From Azospirillum oleiclasticum (GTDB lineage Bacteria > Pseudomonadota > Alphaproteobacteria > Azospirillales > Azospirillaceae), in the NCBI RefSeq assembly GCF_013423485.1, contig NZ_JABFFR010000001.1:835056-899055 (forward strand): a DNA stretch of 64,000 nucleotides, written 5' to 3'. How positions within the stretch are numbered: the stretch's first letter is position 1; every line of letters begins with the position of its first letter. The notes under the pieces are model-generated. The model made no database searches, was not told the DNA's origin, and was given only the letters and a program-made list of their open reading frames with translations. Below, one piece after another: positions 1-9,921 of the stretch. A program made the translations under genes and the position numbers.

Positions 1-129
1 GTGGCCCTGTGCATCGCCGCCGCCGCGGCGCGCGATCTCGGCGCCGCGCTGGCGCGCGCCGGTCTCTGGCTGCCGGGCGGCCGGTCCGGCGCCGGTTTCG
101 GCTGGCCGGTTCTCATGGCCGCGGAGTGA
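1..129 (+). CDS. 3' fragment of an unidentified gene
   Basis: Frame 1 is open from the window edge to a TGA at 127-129 and gives 42 residues, mostly Ala/Gly/Leu with one hydrophobic stretch. The upstream part lies outside the window, so neither family nor start can be judged. The base at position 1 happens to form GTG, but that need not be a start. The frame runs tail-to-tail into the acetyltransferase gene and overlaps its end by 17 bases. It could also be chance open frame in GC-rich DNA. Confidence 0.3.
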   Translation: MALCIAAAAARDLGAALARAGLWLPGGRSGAGFGWPVLMAAE

Positions 130-697
130 GCGTCCGCGTTGCGGTGCCCGCCCGTGCCGCTTTCGCGATACGGGCCGCGCCGATCACCCGCTTGCGCAGC
201 AGCCACTGGTCGATGGCGACCTCGACCGTCTCGCCGTCCGGCCTGCGGTAGCGGAAGGTCCCCGTCTCCTCGCCGGCGCGCGCGTAGCCGAGCCGTTCGT
301 AGAAGCGCAGCACGCCGGGGTTGTCGCGATCGACACCCAATTCGGCGTCGGGCACACCGCGCCCGGCCACCAGCCGTTCCGCCGCGCGCATCAGCCGCGA
401 GCCCAGCGACAGTCCCCGGAACGGATCGAAGACCCTCACCGCCCACAGGGTGGCAATGCCCGCGTGCCGCTTGCGGGCGAAGTCGATCCACACCTGTCCG
501 GCCGGAAAGCCGTTCACATCGGCCAGCAACATCGCCCCGGTTCCCTGCCGCTGCATGCGGAAGGCCGACGCGATGACTTCCCGGTGGTGGGTGAAGAGGC
601 CGTACCATTCCAGCGCCGGAAGGTCCTCCGCCACCGCAAGGCGCAACGCCACCGGCACTCCGATCGTTTCCCGCCCCGACAGCACGCCGTCCGTCAT
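113..697 (-). CDS. GNAT-family N-acetyltransferase
   Basis: This is a probable acetyl-CoA-dependent N-acetyltransferase of about 194 residues; its acceptor is unknown. The middle of the protein carries the GNAT core: a strand reading ATLWAVRVFDPFRGLSLGSR, which includes the acetyl-CoA-binding R-G-x-x-L-G/S-x-x-L-type loop, followed later by NPGVLRFYERLGY, the usual family ending where the Tyr faces the thioester. I chose the ATG at 697, preceded by a GGGGGCG stretch. An in-frame GTG at 724 would add nine residues. The gene is divergent from the neighbouring glycosyltransferase-like gene, with 131 bases between the chosen starts. The last 25 or so residues are basic and outside the fold. Confidence 0.8.
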   Translation of the reverse strand: MTDGVLSGRETIGVPVALRLAVAEDLPALEWYGLFTHHREVIASAFRMQRQGTGAMLLADVNGFPAGQVWIDFARKRHAGIATLWAVRVFDPFRGLSLGSRLMRAAERLVAGRGVPDAELGVDRDNPGVLRFYERLGYARAGEETGTFRYRRPDGETVEVAIDQWLLRKRVIGAARIAKAARAGTATRTLTPRP

Positions 698-828
698 TAC
701 GCCCCCGCCCTGTGATGCGGGCACAACGCGCCGCGGCGCGGATCCGTTCCGGTAGGCGCGGGCACCGACCTTCCGGGGTTCCCGCGCGTTGTTCTCCTGA
801 TCGGGTGAACAGGCAGGGGAGCGGGGAC

Positions 829-1902
829 GTGCGCGACGTCGTTGGCGATCCGGAAACGCTGGTGGCGACGGCGCGACGGCTGCTGGCGGAGCGCCGGGTG
901 CGGGAGAGTCTGGCCCTGAACGAACGGGCGCTGGCGCTCGGTGCCGACCCTCTGGAAAACGGCGGGGAGGTCTGGATGGCCGCCATGCTGCTCGGCCAGT
1001 TCGAGCGCGCCTGGGCGGTCAGCGACGCGGTTCTGGCGCGCCGGGACGTGGCGGAGTTCGACCGTCCCGACCGGCCGTATCACCGGCGCGCGGTCTGGGA
1101 CGGGCGCCCGTTGGACGGCCGCCGGGTGCTCGTGCGCTGCTATCACGGCCTCGGTGACATCGTTCAGTTCGGCCGTTACCTGCCGCTGGTCGCCGGGCGG
1201 GCCCGTGGCCTGTCGGTGCAGGCACCGCGTGCCGTGCATGGCCTGCTCCGCACGCTTCCCGGAATCGACGCGCTGGTGGCGCTGGAGGATCCTGGAGCGG
1301 TGCCGCCGCACGACGTGGCGATCGAACTGATGGAGCTTCCCCACGCCTTCCGCACGCGACTCCACACCATCCCCGCCGCGGTGCCCTACCTGTGGGCGGA
1401 TGACCGTCGGGTGGCCGCACGAACCGCCCGGTTGCCGCCGAGTGGGCGGCTGCGGGTTGGTCTGGCGTGGGCGGCGGGGGCCTGGGACGGTGGGCACCGC
1501 TCGCTTCCACCTGAGCATTTGCGACGGTTGGCCGACCTGCCCGACATCGACTGGGTCTGCCTGCAGCGCGGACCCGCGCTTGCGCAGGGCACCGGCCTTC
1601 CGTTCCGCGACACCGGGCCGCGCACCGACGACCTTATCGACACGGCGGCGATGATCCTTGCGGTCGACCTCGTGCTGTCGGTGGATACGGTTGTGGCGCA
1701 TCTGGCGGGGGCACTCGGGGCGCCGGTATGGACGCTGCTGCCCTTTGCCGCCGACTGGCGCTGGATGCACGGGCACGACGACAGCCCCTGGTACCCGACC
1801 ATGCGGCTCGTGCGACAGGCCGCTCCGGGCGGCTGGGAATCTTCGATCCAAGCGTTGTTGCGAATGTTGTCATCAAAACTAGATAAAAAGCGTCGCGAAT
1901 GA
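829..1902 (+). CDS. TPR-like plus glycosyltransferase-9-like protein
   Basis: The predicted protein has 357 residues. Residues 10-60 look like tetratricopeptide helices, with Ala/Leu heptads and the phrase SLALNERALALGADP. Residues of roughly 100-350 resemble the GT-B fold of heptosyltransferase-like (GT9) proteins that follow TPR arrays: VLVRCYHGLGDIVQFGRYLP near the start, RVGLAWAAG in the middle, and VDLVLSVDTVVAHLAGALG with PVWTLLPFAADWRW near the end. By family it should transfer a sugar to a protein or envelope glycan, but the substrate is unknown. GTG 829 follows GGGGAGCGGGGAC. An in-frame GTG at 805 and an ATG at 712 are alternatives. The last dozen residues are Lys/Ser-rich and come from AT-richer DNA. 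Confidence 0.7.
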   Translation: MRDVVGDPETLVATARRLLAERRVRESLALNERALALGADPLENGGEVWMAAMLLGQFERAWAVSDAVLARRDVAEFDRPDRPYHRRAVWDGRPLDGRRVLVRCYHGLGDIVQFGRYLPLVAGRARGLSVQAPRAVHGLLRTLPGIDALVALEDPGAVPPHDVAIELMELPHAFRTRLHTIPAAVPYLWADDRRVAARTARLPPSGRLRVGLAWAAGAWDGGHRSLPPEHLRRLADLPDIDWVCLQRGPALAQGTGLPFRDTGPRTDDLIDTAAMILAVDLVLSVDTVVAHLAGALGAPVWTLLPFAADWRWMHGHDDSPWYPTMRLVRQAAPGGWESSIQALLRMLSSKLDKKRRE

Positions 1903-1958
1903 AATCAACGAAATCATAAGTATTGAAATCGGAAAGTCGTGAAATTTTCGGCATAGTC

Positions 1959-1988
1959 TTGACGGAATGCCCCTACTGCAGCTATGTC
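1959..1988 (+). promoter_or_regulatory. candidate sigma-70-type promoter
   Basis: TTGACG at 1959-1964 matches five of six bases of the -35 consensus. A weaker TATGTC lies 18 bases downstream at 1983-1988. The segment sits in a conspicuously AT-rich gap (about 1903-1975) and would read into the small gene at 2082. The -10 match is poor, so this is tentative. Confidence 0.35.
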
Positions 1989-2081
1989 TAATGCGTTCCC
2001 CCGGTGACGGGGAGCGGGAGGGGGCGACAAGCCCCCGTCGAATACAAAGATTGGCGAAAATTTTAAATAATGGAGGGGGCA

Positions 2082-2252
2082 ATGTATCGCATCGTCAATC
2101 TTGGCCGGACCGGCGTCTATGTCGCGATCCAGGCCGGCACCTTGGCGACGCTGGGTGGGCGGAGCCACTGGGAGTCCGCGGAGCAGGTGCGTGGGGCCCT
2201 CGCGGCGGCGCGTCTGGCGGCGGTCGACCGGGTGCTGAACACCAGGCCGTGA
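2082..2252 (+). CDS. small protein of unknown function (56 aa)
   Basis: I do not recognise this protein. The start ATG at 2082 is preceded by a strong ribosome-binding site, GGAGGGGGCA (2071-2080). An in-frame ATG at 2070 lies upstream of that site and is less likely. The product begins MYRIVNLGRTGVYVAIQ, then has a Gly-rich turn and an Ala-rich helix, with no signal peptide and no cysteines. It stands alone with a candidate promoter about 95 bases upstream and hairpins just downstream, so it looks like a self-contained transcription unit. Confidence 0.55.
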   Translation: MYRIVNLGRTGVYVAIQAGTLATLGGRSHWESAEQVRGALAAARLAAVDRVLNTRP

Positions 2253-2258
2253 ATCCGC

Positions 2259-2287
2259 GGGCGCCGCGTCCTTGAGATGCGGCGCCC
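2259..2287 (+). terminator. hairpin after the small gene
   Basis: A perfect nine-base stem, GGGCGCCGC at 2259-2267 against GCGGCGCCC at 2279-2287, closes an 11-base loop seven bases after the stop codon of the 56-aa gene. There is no clear T-run, so it could be a weak or Rho-assisted terminator. Confidence 0.5.
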
Positions 2288-2296
2288 GTCCATAAC

Positions 2297-2328
2297 CCGG
2301 TGCCGACGTTGGACGACGTCGGCACCGG
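2297..2328. terminator. perfect 13-bp stem between convergent genes
   Basis: CCGGTGCCGACGT (2297-2309) pairs perfectly with ACGTCGGCACCGG (2316-2328) around a six-base loop. It lies between the plus-strand small gene and the end of the minus-strand chemoreceptor gene at 2343. It is therefore well placed to stop transcription from both sides, though neither side has a long T-run. Confidence 0.55.
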
Positions 2329-2342
2329 CGATAAGATGTCGG

Positions 2343-3689
2343 TCAGCCCGCGCGGACCCGTGACAGGAAGCGTTCGACCTCGCCCCGGAGAGTCTCGGAC
2401 TGCTGGGTCAGTTCGTTGGTGGCGTCCAGGACGTTGCGCGCCTCCTCTCCCGTTTCAGCGGCCGACGCGTTGACGCGGACGATGGTCTCGCTGACCTCGC
2501 GCGTGCCGATGGACGCCTGCTGAACGTTCCGCGCGATCTCGTTGGTCGCCGCACCCTGCTCCTCCATCGCCGACGCGATGGATGTGGTGATGCTGTTGAT
2601 GCGCGAGATGGTGTCGGAGATGCTGCGGATGGCGGTGACCGCCTCCTGCGTGGCGCCCTGGACGGACCCGATCTGGCTGTTGATCTCCTCGGTCGCCTTG
2701 GCCGTCTGGTTGGCGAGACTCTTGACCTCCGACGCGACCACGGCGAAGCCCTTGCCGGCCTCCCCGGCGCGCGCCGCTTCGATCGTCGCGTTGAGCGCCA
2801 GCAGGTTGGTCTGGCTGGCGATGTCGTGGATGAGCTTCACCACCTTGCCGATCTTCGACGCGGCCTCGGCCAGACCCTGCACGGTGGCGTTCGTGCGGTC
2901 GGCCTGGGCCATGGCGTCGTTGGCGATGCGGGCGGACTGCCCGACCTGATGGGCGATCTCGCCGATCGACGCGGTCAGCTCCTCCGCCGCGGCGGCGACG
3001 GTCTGGATGTTGACCGACGCCTCCTCCGCCGCCGCCGCCACGACGGTGGACTCACGGCTGGTCTCGTCGGCGGCGCGGCTCATCACGCCGGCGGTGCCCT
3101 GGAGCTGTGTGGCGGCCGCGGCCACCGCCTGGACCACGCCCTGCACCTGCCGCTCGAAATCGTCGGCCGTGCTGCCCAACTCGCGAGCGATGATGGCCGC
3201 CGTGTTCAGATCGACATAGACCGACGTGGCCAGATCCATGTCGAGGAAGACGGCCTTGTTGATCGCCTGGAGCACTTGGCCCAGCCGATCCGGTTTGCGG
3301 CGGTAGGTCTGGGTGGCGACATCGATCAGGCGGTTGAGCGTGTAGCAATAGGCGCCCATGTACCAGCGCGGCTCGAGCCCGATCCGCTGGTGCGCCTGCC
3401 CGATCCGGATCACCTGCGCCATGTAGTCGTCGTCGAAGGTGCCGGTGAAGACGTTGGTCAGCCAATGCTTCATCTGCAAATCGCGCGCCCGCGCGGTAAC
3501 CTGCTGATCGGCCACGAGGTGTGAAATCTGCGGGACCGACCGGAGATAGTCGTAGAAATCCCGCAGGATCTGATCCATGTGGGGCGCCAAATAGGGAAGA
3601 AACTCCCGCAACGCACTTTTTGATGCGTCATCGACGCGAAGGAAACGGATGCGATCGACTATCGACTGACTTGCGTTGCTGGTGTTCAT
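2343..3689 (-). CDS. globin-coupled methyl-accepting chemotaxis protein
   Basis: This is a soluble chemoreceptor of 448 residues with no transmembrane segments. Residues 1-160 match the globin-coupled sensor (protoglobin) fold. The expected proximal haem-ligand histidine lies in [20 protein letters not shown]. The C-terminal two thirds is a coiled coil with the highly conserved signalling tip ([20 protein letters not shown], then [18 protein letters not shown]) that contacts CheA and CheW. By family it should bind O2 through haem and drive aerotaxis, as in HemAT. ATG 3689 is preferred; the upstream in-frame codon at 3692 is TTG. No other chemotaxis gene is adjacent, so it must signal through a distant Che system. 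Confidence 0.92.
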   Translation of the reverse strand: MNTSNASQSIVDRIRFLRVDDASKSALREFLPYLAPHMDQILRDFYDYLRSVPQISHLVADQQVTARARDLQMKHWLTNVFTGTFDDDYMAQVIRIGQAHQRIGLEPRWYMGAYCYTLNRLIDVATQTYRRKPDRLGQVLQAINKAVFLDMDLATSVYVDLNTAAIIARELGSTADDFERQVQGVVQAVAAAATQLQGTAGVMSRAADETSRESTVVAAAAEEASVNIQTVAAAAEELTASIGEIAHQVGQSARIANDAMAQADRTNATVQGLAEAASKIGKVVKLIHDIASQTNLLALNATIEAARAGEAGKGFAVVASEVKSLANQTAKATEEINSQIGSVQGATQEAVTAIRSISDTISRINSITTSIASAMEEQGAATNEIARNVQQASIGTREVSETIVRVNASAAETGEEARNVLDATNELTQQSETLRGEVERFLSRVRAG

Positions 3690-3894
3690 CAATGCGGCCC
3701 CTTCACGTCACGTGGGCGCCTCCCCGAACCGTACGTACCCACGGATCGGGTGCTTGCCTCCATTCCGCATCATGCGGATGGATTATGACGATTGGAACGC
3801 GAGAAAATGCCGCGGGTCAAGCAACATCCGAGTCGGCCGCGTGGGCGAGACTCGTGAATTGGCTCCGGTGTCCGCTCCGACTCCCGATTTCCGA

Positions 3895-4782
3895 TCAGGC
3901 CGCCGCGTGGGCGGTGCGGCGAAGCGAATGGGCGGCGGCGAGGACCGCCTTCTGCAGTTTTTCGAAGGCCCGCACCTCGATCTGACGCACGCGCTCACGC
4001 GAAACCGAGAATTGCTGGCTGAGCGCTTCGAGGGTGGACGGGTTGTCCTTGAGTCGGCGTTCGTAAAGAATCCGCCGTTCACGGTCGTCGAGCCGTTCCA
4101 GAGCCTGTCCCACCAGCCGGCGCCGCAGGGCGAGCTCGTCCGCCTCGGCCACCACCAGCTCCTGGCTCGGCCGGTCGTCGGCGAGCAGTTCCAGCCAGTT
4201 GGTTTCCCCGTCGGAGGACAACGTAGCGTCCAGCGAACTGTCGGAACTCGCCAGACGCCGGTTCATCTCCACCACCTCCGCCTCGGGCACGTCGAGTTCG
4301 GTGGCGATGGCGGCGACCGCTTCCGGCGACAGGTCACCGAGTTCCAGCTCCTCCATCCGGCTCTTCAGCCGGCGGAGATTGAAGAACAGCTTCTTCTGGG
4401 CGGCCGTGGTTCCCATCTTCACCAGCGACCAGCTATGCAGGATGTATTCCTGGATGGCGGCGCGGATCCACCAGGTGGCGTAGGTGGCGAAGCGGAAGCC
4501 GCGGTCGGCGTCGAACTTCTGCGCCGCCTGCATCAGCCCCACATTGCCCTCCGCCACCAGATCGGTCAGCGGCAGCCCGTAGCCCGAGAAGCCACGCGCG
4601 ATCTTGATGACCAGACGCAGATGGCTGCCCACGAGCTGTTCGAGCGCCACCGGATCCCGCCGGTCGCGCCACGCGACCGCCAGATCGCGCTCGTCGTCCG
4701 GAGACAGGATCGGGTAACGCCGGGATTCCTCCACGTACCGGGAAAGGCTTGCGCTCTCGCCGCTCAACAGTCGCTTCAGCAC
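3895..4782 (-). CDS. rpoH: RNA polymerase sigma factor RpoH (sigma-32 type)
   Basis: This 295-residue alternative sigma factor directs RNA polymerase to heat-shock-type promoters. Visible features are region 1.2/2.1 (SRYVEESRRYPILS), region 2.2-2.4 with the core-binding and melting motifs (LPLTDLVAEGNVGLMQAAQK, RFATYATWWIRAAIQEYI), the RpoH box QKKLFFNLRRLK that distinguishes this group from RpoD, and the region 4.2 helix-turn-helix (LEALSQQFSVSRERVRQIE). The start is a GTG at 4782 with AGGAGG seven bases upstream. Length and motifs are normal for alphaproteobacterial RpoH, which often occurs in several copies. The 205-base gap downstream (3690-3894) holds no gene I can support. Confidence 0.95.
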   Translation of the reverse strand: MLKRLLSGESASLSRYVEESRRYPILSPDDERDLAVAWRDRRDPVALEQLVGSHLRLVIKIARGFSGYGLPLTDLVAEGNVGLMQAAQKFDADRGFRFATYATWWIRAAIQEYILHSWSLVKMGTTAAQKKLFFNLRRLKSRMEELELGDLSPEAVAAIATELDVPEAEVVEMNRRLASSDSSLDATLSSDGETNWLELLADDRPSQELVVAEADELALRRRLVGQALERLDDRERRILYERRLKDNPSTLEALSQQFSVSRERVRQIEVRAFEKLQKAVLAAAHSLRRTAHAAA

Positions 4783-5182
4783 TCCACGCCTCCTCTTCCT
4801 GCCGTGCCGCAGGTCCGTCCGTGACGAACCTCTCCCGACAATAAGACAGCGGTGCGCCCGAGCTGTTGCGGCTGTCCGCCGTCAACACCGCACCGAGACG
4901 ACTCTGCTGGATGATCGCCGCCAAGGCTCACCGGTTCTCGGCGAACCACAGGAATTTTGAGCGGGGGATCCCGGTGGAGCAAGCCTTCAATGCGTGTAGT
5001 GGCGGAGTATTTCGGCTTATGTCCCGGCGCTACGGCGACTGGAGCGGACGTGCCGGCAAAGTTGTACTCCGGTCTGACTTCCCGACAATGGTGAGCGGCG
5101 GCTTTGCGTTGGTTCTACAACGACCCTTCCCGCCGATCGGCATAGGCGAGCGGGCGGCCCGAGTTCCGGCAGCCGGCGGGAG
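4783..5182. other. 400-bp gene-free stretch upstream of rpoH
   Basis: No convincing coding region lies between folB and rpoH. Open frames here have poor composition and no ribosome-binding site. The stretch should hold the rpoH promoter and 5' leader on the minus strand, but I could not identify a -35/-10 pair I would defend. It is slightly AT-richer than the flanking genes around 4930-5130. Confidence 0.5.
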
Positions 5183-5563
5183 TCAGATGCGGCTGCGCTC
5201 GATCTCGACCCCGACGATGGCGTCGGGAAAGACGTCGAGCTTCTCCACCCGCACCCGCGCCGTGCGCACGCGGGCGTCGGACAGGCACCGTTCGGCGATG
5301 CGCTCGGCCAGCGTCTCGATCAGGGTGACGTGGCCGTGGGCGACGACGGAGCGGACGGCGTTCACCGCATCCTCGCCCGAAACGCCGGGTACGATGACGT
5401 CCAGGTCGAGGTTGATGCGGATGCGCTGGGTGGTCGCCCGCTCATGGTCGTAGACGCCGACCAGGGCGTCGAGCACGAGGTCGCGGACGAAGCAACGGGT
5501 CGATACGGCGACCCTGGCGTTGCGGGCCTGGGGCGCGGTCACGGCGGCGAGGAGCTTGTTCAT
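5183..5563 (-). CDS. folB: dihydroneopterin aldolase
   Basis: This 126-residue enzyme of folate synthesis cleaves 7,8-dihydroneopterin to 6-hydroxymethyl-dihydropterin and glycolaldehyde. The sequence shows the family start of the fold (VFVRDLVLDALVGVYDHER-like, residues 22-43), the conserved Glu in TLIETLAERIAERCL, and the C-terminal beta strand RVRVEKLDVFPDAIVGVEIE with the usual KPxA/VFPDA position. Length is normal. It is probably expressed alone or with ccrM upstream, from which it is separated by about 70 bases. Confidence 0.9.
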   Translation of the reverse strand: MNKLLAAVTAPQARNARVAVSTRCFVRDLVLDALVGVYDHERATTQRIRINLDLDVIVPGVSGEDAVNAVRSVVAHGHVTLIETLAERIAERCLSDARVRTARVRVEKLDVFPDAIVGVEIERSRI

Positions 5564-5634
5564 GCCGAAGCCCTAGCATGGCCTAGCGGGGTATGCCAAG
5601 CCATGACGGGTAGGACAAGTGCGGGGCGCAATCG

Positions 5635-6824
<1,190 letters not shown>

Positions 6825-6826
<2 letters not shown>

Positions 6827-7472
6827 AGCGCGTTAGAGCCAACTGTTGCGAAACTGGCGCAAAACTCCGCCGGTGATGAGGGCAGGCGCCGACTCGGGCC
6901 AGCGCCTCCAGATGCTCCGGCGTCGGGTAGCCGGCGTTACGGTCCCAGCCATAGGCCGGAAAATCCGCGGCAAGCGCCCGCATGACCCGGTCGCGTTCCT
7001 CCTTCGCCACGATCGACGCGGCGGCGATGGACAGGCTGCGGCTGTCGCCCTTCACCACCACCTGGGCGGGGCAGGGAAGCACCGGCGCGAACTTGCCGTC
7101 CACCAGCGCCAGATCGGCGGCCACACCCAGCGCGTCGAAGGCGCGGCGCATGGCGAGCAGCGTCGCGTGGTGGATGTTCAGCCGGTCGATCTCCTCCGCC
7201 TCGGCGCGGCCGACACCCACGGTCGCGAGGTTGCGGATGGCCGGTTCCAGCAGTTCGCGGCGTTGGCGGCTCAGCTTCTTGCTGTCGTTGATGGCGGCCC
7301 GCAACCCGTCGGGAAGGGACGCCGGCAGGATCACGGCGGCGGCCACCACCGGTCCGGCGAGCGGCCCGCGCCCGGCCTCGTCGATGCCGCACACGCGGGC
7401 ACCTGGGCCGGCGGCGGCTTCGAGGGACAGGTCGGGCGTGAAGACAACGGCGGCGGTGCGTTTGCGGTTCAT
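6825..7472 (-). CDS. rnhB: ribonuclease HII
   Basis: This 215-residue endonuclease cuts RNA in RNA:DNA hybrids, including single ribonucleotides in DNA. The N-terminal signature [21 protein letters not shown] carries the catalytic D-E pair. The next acidic residue is in ALVDGKFAP. The conserved [26 protein letters not shown] and [18 protein letters not shown] segments follow. ATG 7472 gives the usual short N-terminus; the frame stays open further upstream but without family similarity. It lies 29 bases downstream of the radical SAM gene and 92 bases upstream of ccrM on the same strand, so the three may be partly co-transcribed. Confidence 0.95.
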
Positions 7473-7501
7473 GCGCCGCACCCTATCAGATGCGTGCGCG
7501 A

Positions 7502-8584
7502 TCAGAAGAGCGCGAGCTGGTCCCCCGGCGCCTGCGGCGGCGTGAAGCGGGAGCAGTCCAGCTCCACCCACCGCGCGCCCAGCCCCAGCCGGTCGCGGGC
7601 GCGGCGGAATCGAGCCGTCAGCATGGCGGCGTAGGGACCGTCGCCGGTCATGCGTTTGCCGAAAGATGCGTTGTACAGCTTTCCGCCGCGCGACTGGCGG
7701 ATCAGGTTCAGCACGCGATCGGCGCGGTCGGGGACATGGGTGCGCAGCCATTCCTCGAACAGCCCGGCGATTTCCAGCGGCAGGCGCAACAGGATGATGT
7801 TGGCTCCGCTCGCCCCGGCGTCCCTGGCCGCCGCAAGGATGTCGTCCAGCTCATGATCGTTCAAGGCCGGGATCATGGGGGAGGCGAGCACCGCCACCGG
7901 CACCCCGGCCTCGCTCAACTTCCGTACGGCGTCGAGCCGCCGGGCCGGGGTTGCCGCGCGCGGCTCCAGCCGGCGGGCGAGGTCGCGGTCGAGCGTGGTG
8001 ATGGACACCGCGACATGGGCCAGGTTGCGCGCCGCCATCCGCGCGATGATGTCGAGGTCGCGCAGAACCAGCGCGGATTTGGTGATCAGCGCCATGGGGT
8101 GGTTGGCGCCGTCCAGCACCTCCAGGATGCGGCGGGTCAGGCCGAGTTCGCGCTCCACCGGCTGATAGGGGTCGGTGTTGGCGCCGATCGCCACCGGGGC
8201 CGGCGCGTAGCCGCGCGCCCGCAACTCCGACACCAGCAGATCGGGAGCATCGGGCTTGTGGAACAGCATGGTTTCAAAGTCGATACCCGGCGACAACCCG
8301 AGATAGGCGTGGGTGGGACGCGCGAAGCAATAGATGCAGCCATGCTCGCACCCCTTGTAAGGGTTGATGGAGCGGTCGAAGGGGATGTCCGGCGACTGGT
8401 TGTAGGTGATCAGGCTGCGGCTCTTGTCCACCAGCAGGGTCGTGCGCAGCGGCGGCGCGTCCTCGTCGAAGGCGGAGCCCCAGCCGTCGTCGATGACGAC
8501 GCGCGCCTCACGCTCGAATCGGCCGCTGCGATTGCTGATCGCGCCCCGGCCCTTCACCGCGCGATCCGGCACTTCGTCCACCAT
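7502..8584 (-). CDS. SplB-like radical SAM protein (PA0069 type)
   Basis: This 360-residue radical SAM protein is of the family annotated as PA0069-like, related to spore photoproduct lyase but of unproven reaction. The iron-sulphur motif CxxxCxxC is seen as [15 protein letters not shown] at about residues 78-91. [20 protein letters not shown] precedes it, and the SAM-contacting segment [19 protein letters not shown] and the strand [17 protein letters not shown] follow. These are characteristic of the family. A conserved tail ([12 protein letters not shown]) precedes the C-terminal PGDQLALF. It is probably the first gene of an operon with rnhB. The true substrate cannot be read from the sequence. 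Confidence 0.85.
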   Translation of the reverse strand: MVDEVPDRAVKGRGAISNRSGRFEREARVVIDDGWGSAFDEDAPPLRTTLLVDKSRSLITYNQSPDIPFDRSINPYKGCEHGCIYCFARPTHAYLGLSPGIDFETMLFHKPDAPDLLVSELRARGYAPAPVAIGANTDPYQPVERELGLTRRILEVLDGANHPMALITKSALVLRDLDIIARMAARNLAHVAVSITTLDRDLARRLEPRAATPARRLDAVRKLSEAGVPVAVLASPMIPALNDHELDDILAAARDAGASGANIILLRLPLEIAGLFEEWLRTHVPDRADRVLNLIRQSRGGKLYNASFGKRMTGDGPYAAMLTARFRRARDRLGLGARWVELDCSRFTPPQAPGDQLALF

Positions 8585-8632
8585 GCGCGGACGCTAGCAT
8601 GGTGTTTCGAACATAACAAGAACATTGCCGCC

Positions 8633-8668
8633 GCGGAAAACCCCGCCCGTTGGGGCGGGGTTTTCCGC
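8633..8668 (-). terminator. strong intrinsic terminator
   Basis: A perfect 16-bp stem (8633-8648 with 8653-8668) surrounds the loop GTTG. Because the arms contain A4 and T4 blocks, it can work in both directions. It lies 29 bases after the end of the minus-strand HTH gene and upstream of the radical SAM gene start at 8584, so it separates the two transcription units. Confidence 0.85.
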
Positions 8669-8697
8669 ATCCGATGACGCCGCGAAGCGTGAAACGA

Positions 8698-9516
8698 TTA
8701 CTGCCGGCGCGCCGCGCGATGGGCCGGGATCGGAATCGGGCGGATCGCCTGCTCCTCCCGGCGGCTGGCCGACATGTCGATCTCGATGCGGGCCAATGCC
8801 TTGCGCAGCTCGTGCACCGCGTCGGACAACGACTGGATCGAGGATTCACCGGGAGTCTGGCGCCAGGTGCGATAGGCCGACAGGCAACCGCGCGCGGTTT
8901 CCCGCAGCCGTGCTTCCACCGCGTCCACTGGCGGCGTCGGCTCCGGCCGGGCGGCCGAACGGCCAGCGGCTGCCGGGTCCGCCGGCTGGGCAGCGGGGGC
9001 TGCGGCCGACGACGGCGGCTGGGGAGCGGCCGACACCGGGGGGACAACCGGAGCTGCGGCGGCCGGCGGCTGCGGTGCCGGCGATTCGATCCGCAAGGTG
9101 CGTCGCGGTTCGGCACCCGGCGCATTCTGCGGTGGCTGTGCCGTCGCCTGGGCCGGCGCCGCACCTTCGCGGCGACGCGGCGGCGGCGTCACCGCCTGGG
9201 CGGGGGCGGGGGCGGCGGCGGCTGGCGCCGGTGCGGGAGCCGGGGCCGGCTCCGGCTGTGCCTCGGTCGTGGCGGCAGCCTCTTCGCTCGCATCGGTTGC
9301 ATCCAGAACCGGTGCGCCCTCGCCCTCCAGCATGCCGGCCGCCTCGGCCTTGCGCACGATGTAGGAAATGGCGCTCGGGGTGCATTCGAACTCGCGCGCG
9401 ATCGCCGATAGGGTCGCGCCCGCCCGGTAGCGTTCAAGAATACGCGGCCACGCTGTCTGTGGGATTCGTCCGCGCTTCTTTGGAGACTCCGGTTCGTTGC
9501 CGGTTTCAGCGTTCAT
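8698..9516 (-). CDS. HTH protein with long Pro/Ala-rich linker
   Basis: The gene is not assigned to a named family. Residues 15-60 form a helix-turn-helix of the resolvase/MerR-like short type (AWPRILERYRAGATLSAIAREF, then CTPSAISYIVRKAEAAG). Residues 70-195 are an extreme Pro/Ala/Gln/Glu-rich, probably disordered linker. Residues 200-260 form a helical domain (EARLRETARGCLSAYRTWRQ, then SDAVHELRKALARIEIDM). This domain order suggests a DNA-binding protein with a C-terminal oligomerisation or partner-binding module. The start is uncertain: ATG 9516 or, in frame, ATG 9552 / GTG 9555. The gene ends just before a strong terminator and appears monocistronic. Confidence 0.7.
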   Translation of the reverse strand: MNAETGNEPESPKKRGRIPQTAWPRILERYRAGATLSAIAREFECTPSAISYIVRKAEAAGMLEGEGAPVLDATDASEEAAATTEAQPEPAPAPAPAPAAAAPAPAQAVTPPPRRREGAAPAQATAQPPQNAPGAEPRRTLRIESPAPQPPAAAAPVVPPVSAAPQPPSSAAAPAAQPADPAAAGRSAARPEPTPPVDAVEARLRETARGCLSAYRTWRQTPGESSIQSLSDAVHELRKALARIEIDMSASRREEQAIRPIPIPAHRAARRQ

Positions 9517-9555
9517 TATATCGCTCGGCTGCCACAGTGAATTTTGCGTCATCAC

Positions 9556-9921
9556 CGGATTGCTTGTGCTCGATCACACGCCACGAGTCGTCTACACGAC
9601 GCTCATGCTCGCGATCCCGTTCGGTGTAGGAGTTGGAAACGTATATCGATGCACGATGATATCGGTGACTGCCAGGGAATTACCAGCAGAACTTTGCGCA
9701 GAAAAGCGAATTCCGGAACGGCCGGGGATTCCGTGCGCCGTTCCGGTGCATCGGTCATCGCCCCGTCCGATCGCCATAGGCCGGATCGGACGCATCACCT
9801 TTCAAAAGCCGATGGTTGTGGCGATGATCTTTGAAAGTCCGGGATCGAAACGCCGCGAGCGATGTTTTGAATTGCGGGGGCTCTGGGGCCGCCCGCCGCT
9901 GATTGCCGGAGACAACGACCC
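9556..9921. other. 366-bp gap with inverted repeats upstream of degP
   Basis: No gene is supported here. It is the shared upstream region of the minus-strand HTH gene and the plus-strand degP. It is AT-richer than its surroundings near 9600-9720. Two inverted repeats stand out: CCGGAACGG (9713-9721) with CCGTTCCGG (9738-9746), and CTTTCAAA (9799-9806) with TTTGAAAG (9830-9837). Either could be an operator or an mRNA hairpin. I found no GGAAC-N16/17-CGTT general-stress promoter at the usual spacing. Confidence 0.5.

Noticed and set aside
697..1851. Minus-strand open frame opposite the glycosyltransferase-like gene
   Set aside because: Its Arg/Pro/His/Gln-rich product has no fold, and it overlaps a plus-strand gene with clear GT-B motifs.
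4866..5453. Possible plus-strand gene between rpoH and folB
   Set aside because: It runs antisense into folB, has no ribosome-binding site, and its composition does not look protein-like.
9715..9742. EcfG-type general stress promoter upstream of degP
   Set aside because: GGAAC and CGTT are present but 19 bases apart instead of the required 16-17, and they fall inside an inverted repeat.
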